From assembly GCF_006716865.1 (NCBI RefSeq), contig NZ_VFPT01000001.1, forward strand, positions 1,731,001 to 1,795,000: a stretch of 64,000 nucleotides of DNA. Direction: 5' to 3'. The position numbers were made by a program, and so were the translations under genes. Positions 37,513-47,739 of the stretch are shown in pieces. The notes beneath the pieces are model-generated. The model saw nothing but the letters and a program-made list of their open reading frames with translations. It made no database searches and was not told the DNA's origin. This stretch comes from Roseinatronobacter monicus. GTDB taxonomy: Bacteria; Pseudomonadota; Alphaproteobacteria; Rhodobacterales; Rhodobacteraceae. Numbering within the stretch: position 1 is the stretch's first letter; every line of letters starts with the position of its first letter.

Positions 37513-39741
37513 TCAAACCAGAAAATCCGCATGGGGCAGCAAGGGCAGCGACCGCACCCGCTGGCCGGTCAGGGCAAACAGCGCATTGGCCAGTGCGGGC
37601 ATGGCAGGCGGCGTGCCCGGCTCTCCGACCCCACCCATATGCGGATTGTCCTGCACAATCGCCACCTCGATACGCGGCGTGTTGAACATACGCAGCGCAT
37701 CATATTCGGGGAAATTGCCCTGATCCGCGCGCCCGTCGGTAAAGGTAATCTCGCCCATCAGCGCCGCCGACAGCCCGTAAATCAGCCCCGATTCCATCTG
37801 TGCGCGCACGATTGCAGGGTCCAGCACAAGGCCGGGATCACAGGCCATGAAAGCGCGTGCAATGCGAATGCCGCCATTCTCACGTTCCAGATCAATCACA
37901 ACGGCTGTCGGCGTTCCAAATGACCAAGTCATCGCCACCCCGCGCCCCACCTCCTCGGGCACAGGCGCGCCCCAGCCTGACAGATCGCGCACACTCTCCA
38001 GCACACCGCCCGCGACGGGGCTTTCCGCGCCGACATGATCCAGCCGGAATTGCAACGGATCACGGCCCGCCGCATGGGCCAACTCGTCAATAAAGCACTC
38101 ATGAAAGTACCCGTTGAAGGAGCTGCCCACCGCCCGCCAGAACCCGATTGGCACATCCAGTTCCGCCAGATGGCCCGCAACGCGGTAATTCGGGATTTCA
38201 TAGGGCTGGTCAAACGCGCCCTCGACATGGCCCTTATCCGGCCCGCCCATCTCGCGCCCGATGATCCGCCCTATGGCCGCACGCGTCACGGACGGGGCGG
38301 CGATCTTGGCATCAAACAACACTGCACGCCCCTCCGTCACAGCGCCGCGCATACGGGCAATGGCGGCGGGACGGTAGAAATCATGGCGCATGTCCTCTTC
38401 GCGCGACCATGTCAGTCGGATCGGGGTTTCCGGCAACATCGCGGCCAGAGTTGCCGCCTGACGGGTGACATCCGTCTCGACCCGGCGCCCGAAACCACCG
38501 CCCAAAAACACCGTATGCAGAGTGACATTTTCCACTTCAATTCCAGCCGCTTCCGCCGCGACTTTCGCGTGCTCGCGCGGGGCCTGATTGCCCACCCAGA
38601 GTGTCAGATGTCCGTCTTGCAGCACGGCAGTGGCGCCCATCGGCTCCATCGTTGAATGGGCTAAGAACGGCACGCGGTATTCCACTTCGATCTCTGCCGC
38701 CACCTCATCGGGCGCGCCCTGATCGCGCATGGTAGAATTAGGCCGCGCGTCAAAAGCCCGCGCGATCTGGTCGAACATCGCATCGGGTGTGGCGGGCAAG
38801 GGCGAGGGGGTCCAGTCAATCTCGACCGCTTCTGCCCCTTGCATCGCGGCCCAAGTGTTGCTGCCAATCACCGCCACCCCATCGCCCAGATCAAGCACCT
38901 GCTCGACCCCTGCAAGGGCCAGCGCGGGTGCGGGGTCAAACCCTGCCATGCCGCCCCCCAGATAGGGGCAGTTCCGCACGGTCGCAAACTTCATCCCCTC
39001 CAGCACGATATCGGTGGAGAACTGCGCCTGCCCTGTCACCTTGGCGCGCATGTCGCTGCGCGGCAGCGACCGGCCCAGCAATGTCCAGTCATCAGGGTTG
39101 CGCAGGGCCACTTGTGGCACATCGCGTGTTGCGGCTTCTGACGCCAGATCACGATAGTCGATCTTGGTGCCATCTGGCGCAATGACATGGCCCAATTCCG
39201 TGCGTAAATCGCCGGCATCGACACCCATCCGCTCCGCCGCCACCGCCTTCAGCGCCTCACGCGCCGAGGCACCCGCCATGCGCATCCGCGTAAACCCGTC
39301 CACGGTCGAGGTAGAGCCGCCAGTCACCTGCAAGCCCAACAATTTGCTGGCCGCGCCCAGCCCTTCGGTCACGCGGCGTTGCCAATCTTTCATGTTATAT
39401 TCAGGCACCGGCAAGGCCCCATGCGCCAGCGCGGCATTGAAATAGGCCGCAGCGGGTGGGCCGTGCAGAACGCGCAGGTTTTCCCAATCGGCGTCCAGTT
39501 CCTCGGCCACAAGGGCGGCCAGCGTTGTGTGCACCCCCTGCCCCATCTCGGCGCGCGGCGCGATGATGCTGATGCCTTGCTGGTCAATAATGACATAAGG
39601 GTTCAGGCTGGCCCCCTGTTCAGGGCGCAGAGGGTTCGTGACAGGCTTGCGGACCTGATACACCCCGAACGCAGCCCCGCCAGCTACAGCCACAGCCCCC
39701 ACCAGAAGAGTGCGACGCGTGATTTTGCCAAGCCTGCTCAT
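37513..39741 (-). CDS. molybdopterin-binding subunit of an exported xanthine-oxidase-family hydroxylase (isoquinoline/aldehyde oxidoreductase type)
   Basis: 742 residues. A twin-arginine signal ([16 protein letters not shown], Arg9-Arg10) sends the folded enzyme to the periplasm. Two molybdopterin domains are indicated by [34 protein letters not shown] and [21 protein letters not shown], and the catalytic glutamate is Glu707 in [10 protein letters not shown]. It pairs with the small [2Fe-2S] subunit gene upstream (4-bp overlap). There is no FAD subunit gene, as usual for this branch; electrons likely go to cytochrome c or a quinone. The substrate is unknown. Confidence 0.9.
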   Translation of the reverse strand: MSRLGKITRRTLLVGAVAVAGGAAFGVYQVRKPVTNPLRPEQGASLNPYVIIDQQGISIIAPRAEMGQGVHTTLAALVAEELDADWENLRVLHGPPAAAYFNAALAHGALPVPEYNMKDWQRRVTEGLGAASKLLGLQVTGGSTSTVDGFTRMRMAGASAREALKAVAAERMGVDAGDLRTELGHVIAPDGTKIDYRDLASEAATRDVPQVALRNPDDWTLLGRSLPRSDMRAKVTGQAQFSTDIVLEGMKFATVRNCPYLGGGMAGFDPAPALALAGVEQVLDLGDGVAVIGSNTWAAMQGAEAVEIDWTPSPLPATPDAMFDQIARAFDARPNSTMRDQGAPDEVAAEIEVEYRVPFLAHSTMEPMGATAVLQDGHLTLWVGNQAPREHAKVAAEAAGIEVENVTLHTVFLGGGFGRRVETDVTRQAATLAAMLPETPIRLTWSREEDMRHDFYRPAAIARMRGAVTEGRAVLFDAKIAAPSVTRAAIGRIIGREMGGPDKGHVEGAFDQPYEIPNYRVAGHLAELDVPIGFWRAVGSSFNGYFHECFIDELAHAAGRDPLQFRLDHVGAESPVAGGVLESVRDLSGWGAPVPEEVGRGVAMTWSFGTPTAVVIDLERENGGIRIARAFMACDPGLVLDPAIVRAQMESGLIYGLSAALMGEITFTDGRADQGNFPEYDALRMFNTPRIEVAIVQDNPHMGGVGEPGTPPAMPALANALFALTGQRVRSLPLLPHADFLV

Positions 39742-40211
39742 CCTGCGCGCCCTCCGTTCAGGACGCGCGCAGCGTCATGGATGGCCGCGCGAATGGCCGA
39801 ATAGGTGCCGCAGCGGCACAGATTGCCGCCCATCGCGGCGTCGATGTCTTCATCCGTCGGGTCCGGGTTTTCAGATAGCAAGTCTGCGGCCTGCATGATC
39901 TGGCCAGACTGGCAAAAGCCGCATTGCGCAACCTGATGGCGGACCCACGCCTCTTGCAAGGGCGCAAGGGTGTCGTCTTGCGCCATCCCTTCAATCGTCG
40001 TGACATCGCCCCAGACATCGCCAACTGGTATCTGGCAGGCGCGCACTGCCTCGCCGTCGATATGCACGGTGCAGGCGCCACAGGCCGCTATACCGCAGCC
40101 GAATTTGGTGCCGGTCAGGCCGAAATCATCCCGCAGCACCCACAAAAGCGGTGTCTCGGGTGCCATATCGGTCTGCCTTGGGGTTCCGTTCACAACAAAT
40201 GTCACTGTCAT
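39738..40211 (-). CDS. [2Fe-2S] subunit of the molybdenum hydroxylase
   Basis: 157 residues. A plant-type [2Fe-2S] site (Cys39, 44, 47, 59) and a second four-helix site (Cys97, 100, 132, 134) carry electrons from the molybdenum centre. It has no signal peptide and presumably rides out with the TAT-tagged large subunit. I start at ATG 40211 ([13 protein letters not shown]). Upstream is an A8 tract and a TATATT, but I cannot fix a promoter. Confidence 0.92.
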   Translation of the reverse strand: MTVTFVVNGTPRQTDMAPETPLLWVLRDDFGLTGTKFGCGIAACGACTVHIDGEAVRACQIPVGDVWGDVTTIEGMAQDDTLAPLQEAWVRHQVAQCGFCQSGQIMQAADLLSENPDPTDEDIDAAMGGNLCRCGTYSAIRAAIHDAARVLNGGRAG

Positions 40212-40293
40212 CGCATCCGCCTGCTTGCTCTCGAGCCACACCAAAACAGTAGCGCGACCGCGCAATTATTCATGAAACAATATAGTATTTTTT

Positions 40294-41010
40294 TTAACGC
40301 CGTCGCGCGGCTGCAAGCACCGGCCCGTGGCCTTGCTCCTGAATCACGACCACAACGGGATCATCGCCGCTGGTATGGACAGAATGCCGGAATGGGTTGA
40401 CGCCGTCCCATGTGCCGATCACCTCCCAAGAGGTGACTATGTTACGGTAGACAACGGATTTGCCGTTATTTTCGCCACCGGTGATATCGACAGTCTCTGC
40501 GTCGCGGTAGCGCACCAATTGCACATCTGCGGCATAGGCAAGCCCGTCCTGCGCCACAGCCTCGATACTGACTTCGCTGCCGGGGCTACCTGTCAGTGTA
40601 AGCCGCACATCCGTATCAGAAACGAAGATCGACAAATGCCGCGCCAATGTTCCCATTACCTGCTGCTCGGATGACCCTTTCACTTCATCAATCCCGCCAA
40701 TAATCATTTGCGGCGTGTAGACCGAAGCGCGCCCCTTGGAGCGTGCGTAATCCTTTTGTCGTTTGCTGAACTTCGACTTGCCGAAACTGTCGGCCCAGCC
40801 AATGTAATCCCAGTAATCCACATGCAGTGCCAGCGCTATGACATCATCGCGGTCGGCCAGCGCATCAAGCAATCTGTCCGCTGGGGGGCAGGCTGCGCAG
40901 CCTTGAGATGTAAATAATTCCACAAGCACAGGGCTTTGCTGCGCAACGGCAGGTGTTGCCAGACCAAGGATCGCAGATATCAATACTCCGCAGCGATTGG
41001 CCAGCCTCAT
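40294..41010 (-). CDS. DUF1223 secreted thioredoxin-like protein
   Basis: 238 residues. Signal peptide MRLANRCGVLISAILGLATPAVA. DUF1223 mark VLVELFTSQGCAACPPADRLLDALA with a CxxC at Cys38 and Cys41 in a thioredoxin-like fold, then ALHVDYWDYIGWADSF and YTPQMIIGG. The family function is not established; the CxxC suggests a thiol redox role in the periplasm. I start at ATG 41010; the frame is open 102 codons further, across the acnA promoter region. It lies 82 bp before the hydroxylase genes on the same strand. Confidence 0.87.
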   Translation of the reverse strand: MRLANRCGVLISAILGLATPAVAQQSPVLVELFTSQGCAACPPADRLLDALADRDDVIALALHVDYWDYIGWADSFGKSKFSKRQKDYARSKGRASVYTPQMIIGGIDEVKGSSEQQVMGTLARHLSIFVSDTDVRLTLTGSPGSEVSIEAVAQDGLAYAADVQLVRYRDAETVDITGGENNGKSVVYRNIVTSWEVIGTWDGVNPFRHSVHTSGDDPVVVVIQEQGHGPVLAAARRR

Positions 41011-41254
41011 GTGAGTATCCTGTTTGTTTCGGTAGCGCTGATCTAACCATGCACGGATGCCGGGGCCAATCAAGGTTTTGCGAGTACCCTGAAACGCGAC
41101 AAGAACGCAACACCGGCCCCAAGTGGCAAAGCAGATGAATTTTTTGTGCACAACGGTATACAAATCGCCGGATTTTACTTGATCGGCCTTGCCAGAAAAG
41201 GGTATGGCATGGTCAGCAACAGCCATTTTCACCCTCAAGGGAGGCCAAAGCCCC

Positions 41255-44005
41255 ATGACCGTATTCGTCGGAAAAGACAGCGCAGGCACGCGCAAGACCC
41301 TTAGTGCAGGCGGCAAAACCGTTGCCTATTACTCCATTCCCGCCGCAGAGGCTGCGGGCTTGGGCACGTTCTCGAAATTGCCTGCCGCGCTGAAGGTCGT
41401 GCTGGAAAACATGCTGCGCTTTGAGGATGGCAACACTGTCACCCTTGATGACATCAAGGCCTTCTCGGACTGGGCGGCAAATGGCGGCAAGAACCCCCGC
41501 GAAATCGCCTATCGCCCTGCCCGCGTTCTGATGCAGGATTTCACCGGCGTTCCGGCAGTGGTCGATCTGGCCGCCATGCGCGACGGGATCAAGGCATTGG
41601 GCGGCGACGCACAGAAGATCAACCCGCTGAATCCTGTTGATCTGGTCATTGACCACTCGGTCATGATTGACGAATTCGGCAATCCGCGCGCCTTCCAGAT
41701 GAATGTCGACCGCGAATATGAACGCAACATGGAACGTTACACCTTTCTGAAATGGGGTCAGGGCGCGTTCAACAATTTCCGCGTTGTACCACCGGGCACC
41801 GGCATCTGCCATCAGGTGAACCTCGAATATCTGGCCCAGACCGTCTGGACCGACGAAGACCAGAATGGCGAAACTGTCGCTTATCCCGACACGCTCGTCG
41901 GCACCGATAGCCACACCACTATGGTCAACGGTCTGGCCGTGCTGGGCTGGGGTGTCGGCGGGATCGAGGCCGAGGCCGCGATGCTGGGCCAGCCTGTCTC
42001 CATGCTGATCCCTGAAGTTGTCGGCTTCAAACTGACCGGCGCGATGCTGGAAGGGACCACGGCGACCGATCTAGTGCTGAAGGTCGTGCAAATGCTGCGC
42101 GCGCATGGCGTGGTTGGCAAATTCGTCGAATTCTACGGCGACGGGCTGGACCACCTGCCGCTGGCCGACCGTGCGACCATCGCCAATATGGCACCTGAAT
42201 ATGGCGCAACCTGCGGCTTCTTCCCGATTGATCAGGAAACCTTGCGTTATCTGGAGCAGACTGGCCGCGACAAAGATCGCATTGCGCTGGTCGAAGCTTA
42301 CGCAAAAGAAAACGGGTTCTGGCGCGGTGCGGATTATGCCCCCGTCTACACCAGTACGCTTGAATTGGACATGGGCACCGTTGTACCCGCCATTTCTGGT
42401 CCCAAGCGCCCACAAGACCATACGCCACTGGACCGTGCGGCCGAGAAATTTCTCGACGTTGTGTCCGAATATCGCGGTGTTGCTGCCGATGCCGATGCGG
42501 GCGATATGGCCGACGAAGGGCCTGCCCCATCCGCCCCTGCCGACCCGCGCAAAACAGCAACAGTCGATGGCGAGGGTTACACCTTGCGCGACGGCTCGGT
42601 CGTGATCGCGTCGATCACATCCTGCACAAACACTTCCAACCCCTATGTCATGATTGGGGCCGGTCTGGTTGCGCGCAAGGCGCGTGCACTGGGTCTGACC
42701 CGCAAGCCTTGGGTGAAAACTTCGCTTGCACCCGGTTCTCAGGTCGTGTCCGCCTATCTGGAAGCGGCAGAGCTGCAAGAAGACCTGGACGCCATCGGCT
42801 TCAACCTTGTGGGCTATGGCTGCACCACCTGCATTGGCAATTCCGGCCCGCTGCAAGAGGAAATCTCGAAGGCGATTAGCGACAACGATCTGATCGCCAC
42901 GTCTGTCCTGTCAGGCAACCGCAACTTTGAAGGGCGCATCAGCCCGGATGTGCGCGCGAACTATCTGGCCAGCCCGCCGCTGGTGGTCGCCTACGCGCTG
43001 GCCGGTGATATGAATATCGACATCACCAAAGACCCAATCGCACAAACGCCCGACGGCAAGGATGTCTACCTGAAAGACATCTGGCCCACCCAGAAAGAAG
43101 TCGCCGATTTGGTACAGCAAACCGTCACGCGCGAAGCGTTCCAGTCGAAATATGCCGATGTCTTCAAAGGCGACGAAAAATGGCAGGGCGTCGAGACGAC
43201 CGATTCCGAAACCTATGACTGGCCTTCCAGCTCGACCTATATCCAGAACCCGCCCTATTTCCGCGACATGCCGAAAGAGGCAGGCACCATCTCGGATATT
43301 ACCGGCGCACGCGTGCTGGCCATCCTCGGCGACATGATCACCACCGACCACATCAGCCCGGCAGGCAGCTTCAAGCAATCCACGCCCGCTGGTAAGTATC
43401 TGGAAGAGCGTCAGGTGCCAGTGCGCGAGTTCAACAGCTACGGATCGCGTCGGGGCAACCATGAAGTGATGATGCGCGGCACTTTCGCCAATATCCGCAT
43501 CCGCAACGAGATGCTGGACGGCGTCGAGGGCGGCTATACCAAAGGCCCCGATGGCGAGCAAAGCGCCATTTTTGACGCGGCGATGGCCTATCAGAATGAT
43601 GGAACACCTTTGGTCATTTTTGGCGGCATCGAATATGGCGCAGGCTCGTCACGCGACTGGGCGGCAAAAGGCACCAACCTGCTGGGCGTCAAGGCCGTGA
43701 TCGCCGAATCGTTCGAGCGCATCCACCGCTCCAATCTGGTCGGCATGGGCGTCATCCCCTTCGAATTCACGGGCGGCGATACGCGCAAATCGCTTGGCCT
43801 GACGGGTGACGAAACCGTCTCGATCACGGGGCTGGAGGGCGATCTGAAACCGCTTTCCGAAGTGCCCTGCACGATCACCTATGCGGATGGGCGCGAGAAA
43901 ACGATAGCACTCAAATGCCGCATCGATACCGCCATTGAGAAGGAATATGTCGAGCATGGCGGCGTGCTGCACTATGTGCTGCGCAATCTTGCCAAGGCGG
44001 CATGA
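41255..44005 (+). CDS. acnA: aconitate hydratase A
   Basis: 916 residues; interconverts citrate and isocitrate in the TCA cycle. Iron-sulfur ligands sit in SITSCTNTSNP and GYGCTTCIGNSGP; DSHTTMVNGLAVLGWGVGGIEAEAAMLGQP and GSSRDWAAKGTNLLGVKAVIAESFERIHRSNLVGMGV are standard AcnA blocks. I start at ATG 41255 (MTVFVGKDSAG) with AAGGGAGG upstream. The stop overlaps the SDR gene by 4 bp. It is divergent from the DUF1223 gene across 244 bp, which I read as its promoter region. Confidence 0.96.
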   Translation: MTVFVGKDSAGTRKTLSAGGKTVAYYSIPAAEAAGLGTFSKLPAALKVVLENMLRFEDGNTVTLDDIKAFSDWAANGGKNPREIAYRPARVLMQDFTGVPAVVDLAAMRDGIKALGGDAQKINPLNPVDLVIDHSVMIDEFGNPRAFQMNVDREYERNMERYTFLKWGQGAFNNFRVVPPGTGICHQVNLEYLAQTVWTDEDQNGETVAYPDTLVGTDSHTTMVNGLAVLGWGVGGIEAEAAMLGQPVSMLIPEVVGFKLTGAMLEGTTATDLVLKVVQMLRAHGVVGKFVEFYGDGLDHLPLADRATIANMAPEYGATCGFFPIDQETLRYLEQTGRDKDRIALVEAYAKENGFWRGADYAPVYTSTLELDMGTVVPAISGPKRPQDHTPLDRAAEKFLDVVSEYRGVAADADAGDMADEGPAPSAPADPRKTATVDGEGYTLRDGSVVIASITSCTNTSNPYVMIGAGLVARKARALGLTRKPWVKTSLAPGSQVVSAYLEAAELQEDLDAIGFNLVGYGCTTCIGNSGPLQEEISKAISDNDLIATSVLSGNRNFEGRISPDVRANYLASPPLVVAYALAGDMNIDITKDPIAQTPDGKDVYLKDIWPTQKEVADLVQQTVTREAFQSKYADVFKGDEKWQGVETTDSETYDWPSSSTYIQNPPYFRDMPKEAGTISDITGARVLAILGDMITTDHISPAGSFKQSTPAGKYLEERQVPVREFNSYGSRRGNHEVMMRGTFANIRIRNEMLDGVEGGYTKGPDGEQSAIFDAAMAYQNDGTPLVIFGGIEYGAGSSRDWAAKGTNLLGVKAVIAESFERIHRSNLVGMGVIPFEFTGGDTRKSLGLTGDETVSITGLEGDLKPLSEVPCTITYADGREKTIALKCRIDTAIEKEYVEHGGVLHYVLRNLAKAA

Positions 44006-44715
44006 CGCGGCGCGTCATACTGATAACTGGTGCCGCCCGAGGGATCGGGCGCGCCATTGCAGATGTCTTGGCCCCGGATCATGACCTTGCAATCACCTAC
44101 AAGACCGCGGCAGAGGATGCCGCGGTCTTTTGCCAACAGCACCCCCAAACGCTTGCCCTACAGGCCGACCTGCGCAGTGCAGACCCGACAGCGCTGATTG
44201 CCTCAGTAATTGCGCGCTTCGGGCGGCTGGACGGGCTGGTGAATAGTGCGGGCCTTATCAGCGCCGAACCCCCGCCAGATGCATTCGACATGGCACTTGC
44301 GCAAGACATTCTTCACGTTAATGCGCTCGCCCCGATGGCCCTTATCAGCGCGGCACTGCCGCATTTGCCGCGCGGTGGTGCAATCGTCAACATCACCAGT
44401 ATCAATGCCCGTTTTCCACCCGCCTCTGCCCCGGTTTACGGCGCGAGCAAGGCTGCGCTGGAAAACCTGACCATCGGCTGCGCCAAGGCGCTTGGCCCGC
44501 GCAGCATTCGAGTGAATGCCGTGGCACCGGGGGCGATTGAACGCGATTATGCGCCGCGTTCCGCAGAAATGATCAAGCGATTCACCGATGAAACCGCGCT
44601 GTCGCGGCTGGCCCAACTGGATGAGGTGGCGCAGGCCGTGCGCTTCCTGCTCTCGGACGCGGCCAGCGGCATAACGGGAACTGTGCTGCCTGTCTCAGCA
44701 GGCTTTCGACTTTGA
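44002..44715 (+). CDS. SDR-family oxidoreductase
   Basis: 237 residues. Cofactor motif ITGAARGIGRAIA (8-20), NSAG (about 86-89), SINARFPPASAPVYGASKAALEN with the catalytic Ser, Tyr and Lys, and C-terminal GITGTVLPVSAGFRL. A classical short-chain reductase, similar in outline to 3-oxoacyl-ACP reductases, but the substrate cannot be read. It is translationally coupled to acnA by a 4-bp overlap. A weak inverted repeat (44733-44756) follows but lacks a T-tract. Confidence 0.88.
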   Translation: MTRRVILITGAARGIGRAIADVLAPDHDLAITYKTAAEDAAVFCQQHPQTLALQADLRSADPTALIASVIARFGRLDGLVNSAGLISAEPPPDAFDMALAQDILHVNALAPMALISAALPHLPRGGAIVNITSINARFPPASAPVYGASKAALENLTIGCAKALGPRSIRVNAVAPGAIERDYAPRSAEMIKRFTDETALSRLAQLDEVAQAVRFLLSDAASGITGTVLPVSAGFRL

Positions 44716-44821
44716 TAGATTTTGCATCGCCTTGACCTGAAAACCATCGCAGGTCAGTTGCTTGACGCCACCACGCCACACGGCTAGGCAGGCGCTCACA
44801 CTCGACCAGGAGCCACGCCCC

Positions 44822-45217
44822 ATGTCTACCCGCATCATCGCCCTAACACTCCTCGGCCTTGTGATGGGCTTTATCATCTTGATGGCGTCCGTGTCTTTCT
44901 TCGTGCGCGAGCCGCTGCCAATCGTCGGCGCAAACCAGACCTTGTTGCTTCACACAGTGGAACTGACCCCGCAAATCCGCACATCGGTTGCCATTGACGG
45001 CGGCTACCGAGTTGACCTGACAGTCGAGCATTCAGAGGCACAAGACCCGCAAGTGGTGCTGCGCCCCGTCGGCGGTCAGGCAATCATGCTGGACACAGGC
45101 ACGGATAGCAGCGGCGCATGGTCCGGCTCTGGCCAGATGACGCGTCCAGGCCGTTGGGAGCTGATCCTGACCAACGGCACAGAGCGCGAGATCATGCCCT
45201 TCATCGTGCGCGAATAA
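44822..45217 (+). CDS. membrane-anchored periplasmic protein of unknown function
   Basis: 131 residues. One N-terminal membrane helix (IIALTLLGLVMGFIILMASVSFFV) followed by a beta-rich domain: VGANQTLLLHTVELTPQIRT, GGYRVDLTVEHSEAQDPQVVLRP and GSGQMTRPGRWELILTNG. The layout is like FixH/YtkA-like domains, but I cannot confirm the family. I start at ATG 44822. It is convergent with the GNAT gene of the ccm array (stop codons adjacent). Confidence 0.6.
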   Translation: MSTRIIALTLLGLVMGFIILMASVSFFVREPLPIVGANQTLLLHTVELTPQIRTSVAIDGGYRVDLTVEHSEAQDPQVVLRPVGGQAIMLDTGTDSSGAWSGSGQMTRPGRWELILTNGTEREIMPFIVRE

Positions 45218-45619
45218 TCACGACCCTTTGGCAAAGACGAAAGCGCCCGTGTGGCGCGTATAGCCCGCCACCTCGTAAAAGCTGACCGCATCCGGGGCTG
45301 ATAGCAGCAAACAGGTTTTGACGCCCGATGCCTCTGCCGCCGTGCGCGCAAGCAGCGCCTTGCCAATGCCCCTGCCCTGTTGCGCGCGATCTACGCACAG
45401 ATCAGAGCAATACAGGCAATAGGCCCAATCAGTGATCGAACGGGCAACCCCCACCAAGCGCCCAGCATACCGCGCGGTGACCACCAGTTGCGCGCCGCGC
45501 AGCATGGCATCCAGCCGCGTCAGGTCTGTGGGTCGGCGCGCGGCCAGCCCTGACGATGTCAAAAGCGCCGCAAATTCTGCGGCGCTCAGATCCGGTTCCA
45601 ACTGATAGCTTACGCTCAC
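45218..45619 (-). CDS. GNAT acetyltransferase coupled to ccmG
   Basis: 133 residues. SYQLEPDLSAAEFAALLTSSGLAARRPTDLTRLDAML at the start, then VARSITDWAYCLYCSDLCVDRAQQGRGIGKALLARTA (acetyl-CoA loop with QxxGxG) and a C-terminal FYEVAGYTRH. Start is GTG 45619, whose GTGA overlaps the ccmG stop by 4 bp; this is the reason I prefer it to longer frames that overlap ccmG. The last gene of a 14-gene minus-strand array. Substrate unknown. Confidence 0.75.
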   Translation of the reverse strand: MSVSYQLEPDLSAAEFAALLTSSGLAARRPTDLTRLDAMLRGAQLVVTARYAGRLVGVARSITDWAYCLYCSDLCVDRAQQGRGIGKALLARTAAEASGVKTCLLLSAPDAVSFYEVAGYTRHTGAFVFAKGS

Positions 45620-46152
45620 CGCGCAGCCGCCTGCTCGATCGCGGGGCGAATGCGGTTGGCGACAACCTCGCGTGTGATTGGCCCTGCAAAGCGCAAGACG
45701 ATTGTCCCGTCCCCTGCCACGACATAGGTTTCCGGCACGCCATACAGGCCCCAATCCAGCGCCATCCTGCCTGCCGCATCTGCTCCGCTCGCGGCAAAGG
45801 GATTGCCCAATTCGTCCAGAAACTCCAGCGCACGATCTGGCTGGTCGCGGTAGTTGATCCCATAGACGGGCAATTCCAACGCCAATTCTTCCAGCAACGG
45901 ATGCTCGGCCCGACAAGGCGCACACCACGAGGCCCAGTAATTCACCAGTTTCACCTCGCCGTCGCGCAAGGTGTCATCGTCGAACATCTCCAGATCCCCC
46001 AACTGCGTCAGCATCACAGCAGGTGCCGCCTGCCCTTCGCGCGCAGAGGGCAGTGCTTCACGATCCTCTCGCAGATTTCCGAACCAAAACAATGCGGCGA
46101 GTGCCAAAAACAACACTGGCGGCAAGAACATCAGCGGTCTGAATTTACCCAT
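45616..46152 (-). CDS. ccmG: cytochrome c biogenesis thiol:disulfide interchange protein (CcmG/DsbE/HelX)
   Basis: 178 residues. Inner-membrane anchor (LMFLPPVLFLALAALFWFG) and a periplasmic thioredoxin domain with WCAPC at 76-80 and cis-proline loop GVPETYVV. It reduces apocytochrome c or CcmH for heme attachment. I start at ATG 46152 (MGKFRPL) with GAGGAG upstream; ATG 46179 is possible. It overlaps ccmD by 8 bp. ccmE, ccmF and ccmH are not in the window. Confidence 0.92.
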   Translation of the reverse strand: MGKFRPLMFLPPVLFLALAALFWFGNLREDREALPSAREGQAAPAVMLTQLGDLEMFDDDTLRDGEVKLVNYWASWCAPCRAEHPLLEELALELPVYGINYRDQPDRALEFLDELGNPFAASGADAAGRMALDWGLYGVPETYVVAGDGTIVLRFAGPITREVVANRIRPAIEQAAAR

Positions 46153-46303
46153 TCTCTCCTCGACGTGACTCAATTTCATTCAGCTGTCGGCGCACCGAGC
46201 GGCCTCGCACCCAATACCACAGCACCAGAACCCCGATCAGTCCCAATGACACAAGATAGGCCAGCGATACTTCCAGCGCATAGCGTCCAAGATCGGGCAT
46301 CAT
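46145..46303 (-). CDS. ccmD: heme exporter protein CcmD
   Basis: 52 residues, too short for the usual ORF cut-off. It begins MMPDLGRYALEVSLAYLVS, has one membrane helix (SLAYLVSLGLIGVLVLWYW) and a basic tail (VRGRSVRRQLNEIESRRG). CcmD helps release holo-CcmE from the CcmABC complex. Its length and place match orf52 of the R. capsulatus helABC cluster. Start ATG 46303 overlaps the ccmC stop by 4 bp. Confidence 0.9.
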   Translation of the reverse strand: MMPDLGRYALEVSLAYLVSLGLIGVLVLWYWVRGRSVRRQLNEIESRRGENG

Positions 46304-47031
46304 GCCATCCGCTCCCGCGTGACAAGCGCCTTCATACGGCGCGCCCGGATTTCAGTGCGCGTGCCCGCCAGCACAAGCGTCAGGAAAATCAGCCCAAAGC
46401 CCACCATGCAGGTGTAAAGCGGTGCCTTATACGCCCAATCCATACGTGTGCCGGGTGCCACCGACAGCGACGCCCCCTGATGCAAGCCCTGATTCCAGAA
46501 ATTTGCCGCATAGCGCGACAGCACCGCGAAAACCGATCCCACCAGACAAAGCACAGCCGTCAGGTCCGCACCAGTATCGGGGTCATCAATTGCAGACCAC
46601 AGCGCAATATAGCCCAGATAGAACAGGAACAGGATCAGAAAGCTGGTCAGGCGCGGATCCCACGCCCACCATGTGCCCCACATCGGCTGGCCCCAGACTG
46701 CGCCCGTTATCAACCCGATCAAGGTCATGACCAGCCCCACAGGGGCCGCCGCCTTGGCCGCCAAGGCGCTGACATGATGCCGCCGGATCAACCACACAAG
46801 CGAGGCCACCAGCATCATCACCCACGCATTGATCGCCATCATGGCGGCGGGCACATGAAGGAACACGATCTTCACAGTGGACCCCTGCCGAAAATCATCC
46901 GGCGTAAAGAAAAACCCCCAGATCAGCCCGGTCGCTGTCACGACAAGCGCTGCCACCGCCACAATCGGCAACAGCCAATCTGTGGTCCGCATGAATTTCA
47001 GCGGGTTTGCATATTCCCAAAAGGACGCCAT
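46300..47031 (-). CDS. ccmC: heme transporter CcmC
   Basis: 243 residues, six membrane helices. The tryptophan-rich heme-handling motif is WGTWWAWDPR, with conserved histidines in the flanking loops (FLHVPAAMMAI). It presents heme to CcmE in the periplasm. Sits between ccmB (51 bp upstream) and ccmD (4-bp overlap). Confidence 0.94.
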   Translation of the reverse strand: MASFWEYANPLKFMRTTDWLLPIVAVAALVVTATGLIWGFFFTPDDFRQGSTVKIVFLHVPAAMMAINAWVMMLVASLVWLIRRHHVSALAAKAAAPVGLVMTLIGLITGAVWGQPMWGTWWAWDPRLTSFLILFLFYLGYIALWSAIDDPDTGADLTAVLCLVGSVFAVLSRYAANFWNQGLHQGASLSVAPGTRMDWAYKAPLYTCMVGFGLIFLTLVLAGTRTEIRARRMKALVTRERMA

Positions 47032-47082
47032 GAGACTTACCTATCTTTCACTTGGGTCGCTCTCAACTCCGCATCGCGCGGC

Positions 47083-47739
47083 TCACCGAAGGTTTATCCG
47101 CAGCACATGGGCAGATGCAAAGGGCAATATTGCCACAGCCCCCGCCGTGATGCCCGCAAGCAGCGCCAGCGGCGTGTCAACCGCCAGCCCCATCGCCCCG
47201 CGCGACACCACTTCTGCGCCGAAAACGAGTGTCGGAATATATAAAGGAAGCACCAGCAAGGACAGCAACAATCCCCCCCGCTTCAACCCGACAGTCAGCG
47301 CCGCGCCGAAAGTGCCGATAACCGACAAGGCCGGCGTGCCCAAAGCCAGCGACACGATCAGCCAGACATAGGCCTCGCCGGGCAAGAACAGCAGCAACCC
47401 CAAGACTGGCGAGATCAGAACCAACGGCAGACCCGTCGTCAGCCAATGCGCCAGTGCTTTGATGCTGACCGCCGCTTCCAGCGGCACCGGCGCTGTCGCC
47501 AACAGGTCAAGCGAGCCATCCTCGAAATCCAGCGCAAAGATCCGGTCAAGCGACAACAAACAGGCCAGCAGCGCGCCAACCCACAAAATACCGGGCGCGA
47601 TGCGGGCCAGAATCTGCGGCTCCGGCCCCACGCCCAACGGCACCAGCACAGCCAGTATCAGAAAAAACGCAAGCCCCAGCCCAAAGCCACCGCCCGCCCT
47701 AAAGGCCAGTCGCAAATCCCGCATCAACAGCGCGATCAC
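47083..47739 (-). CDS. ccmB: heme exporter protein CcmB
   Basis: 218 residues, six membrane helices. Marks of CcmB are [60 protein letters not shown] N-terminal blocks and [28 protein letters not shown] later helices. It is the permease partner of CcmA. Its start overlaps the ccmA stop by 4 bp. Confidence 0.93.
   Translation of the reverse strand: MIALLMRDLRLAFRAGGGFGLGLAFFLILAVLVPLGVGPEPQILARIAPGILWVGALLACLLSLDRIFALDFEDGSLDLLATAPVPLEAAVSIKALAHWLTTGLPLVLISPVLGLLLFLPGEAYVWLIVSLALGTPALSVIGTFGAALTVGLKRGGLLLSLLVLPLYIPTLVFGAEVVSRGAMGLAVDTPLALLAGITAGAVAILPFASAHVLRINLR

Noticed and set aside
44733-44756. Inverted repeat TGACCTG / CAGGTCA after the SDR gene as a terminator
   Set aside because: The loop is 10 nt and no T-tract follows on either strand.
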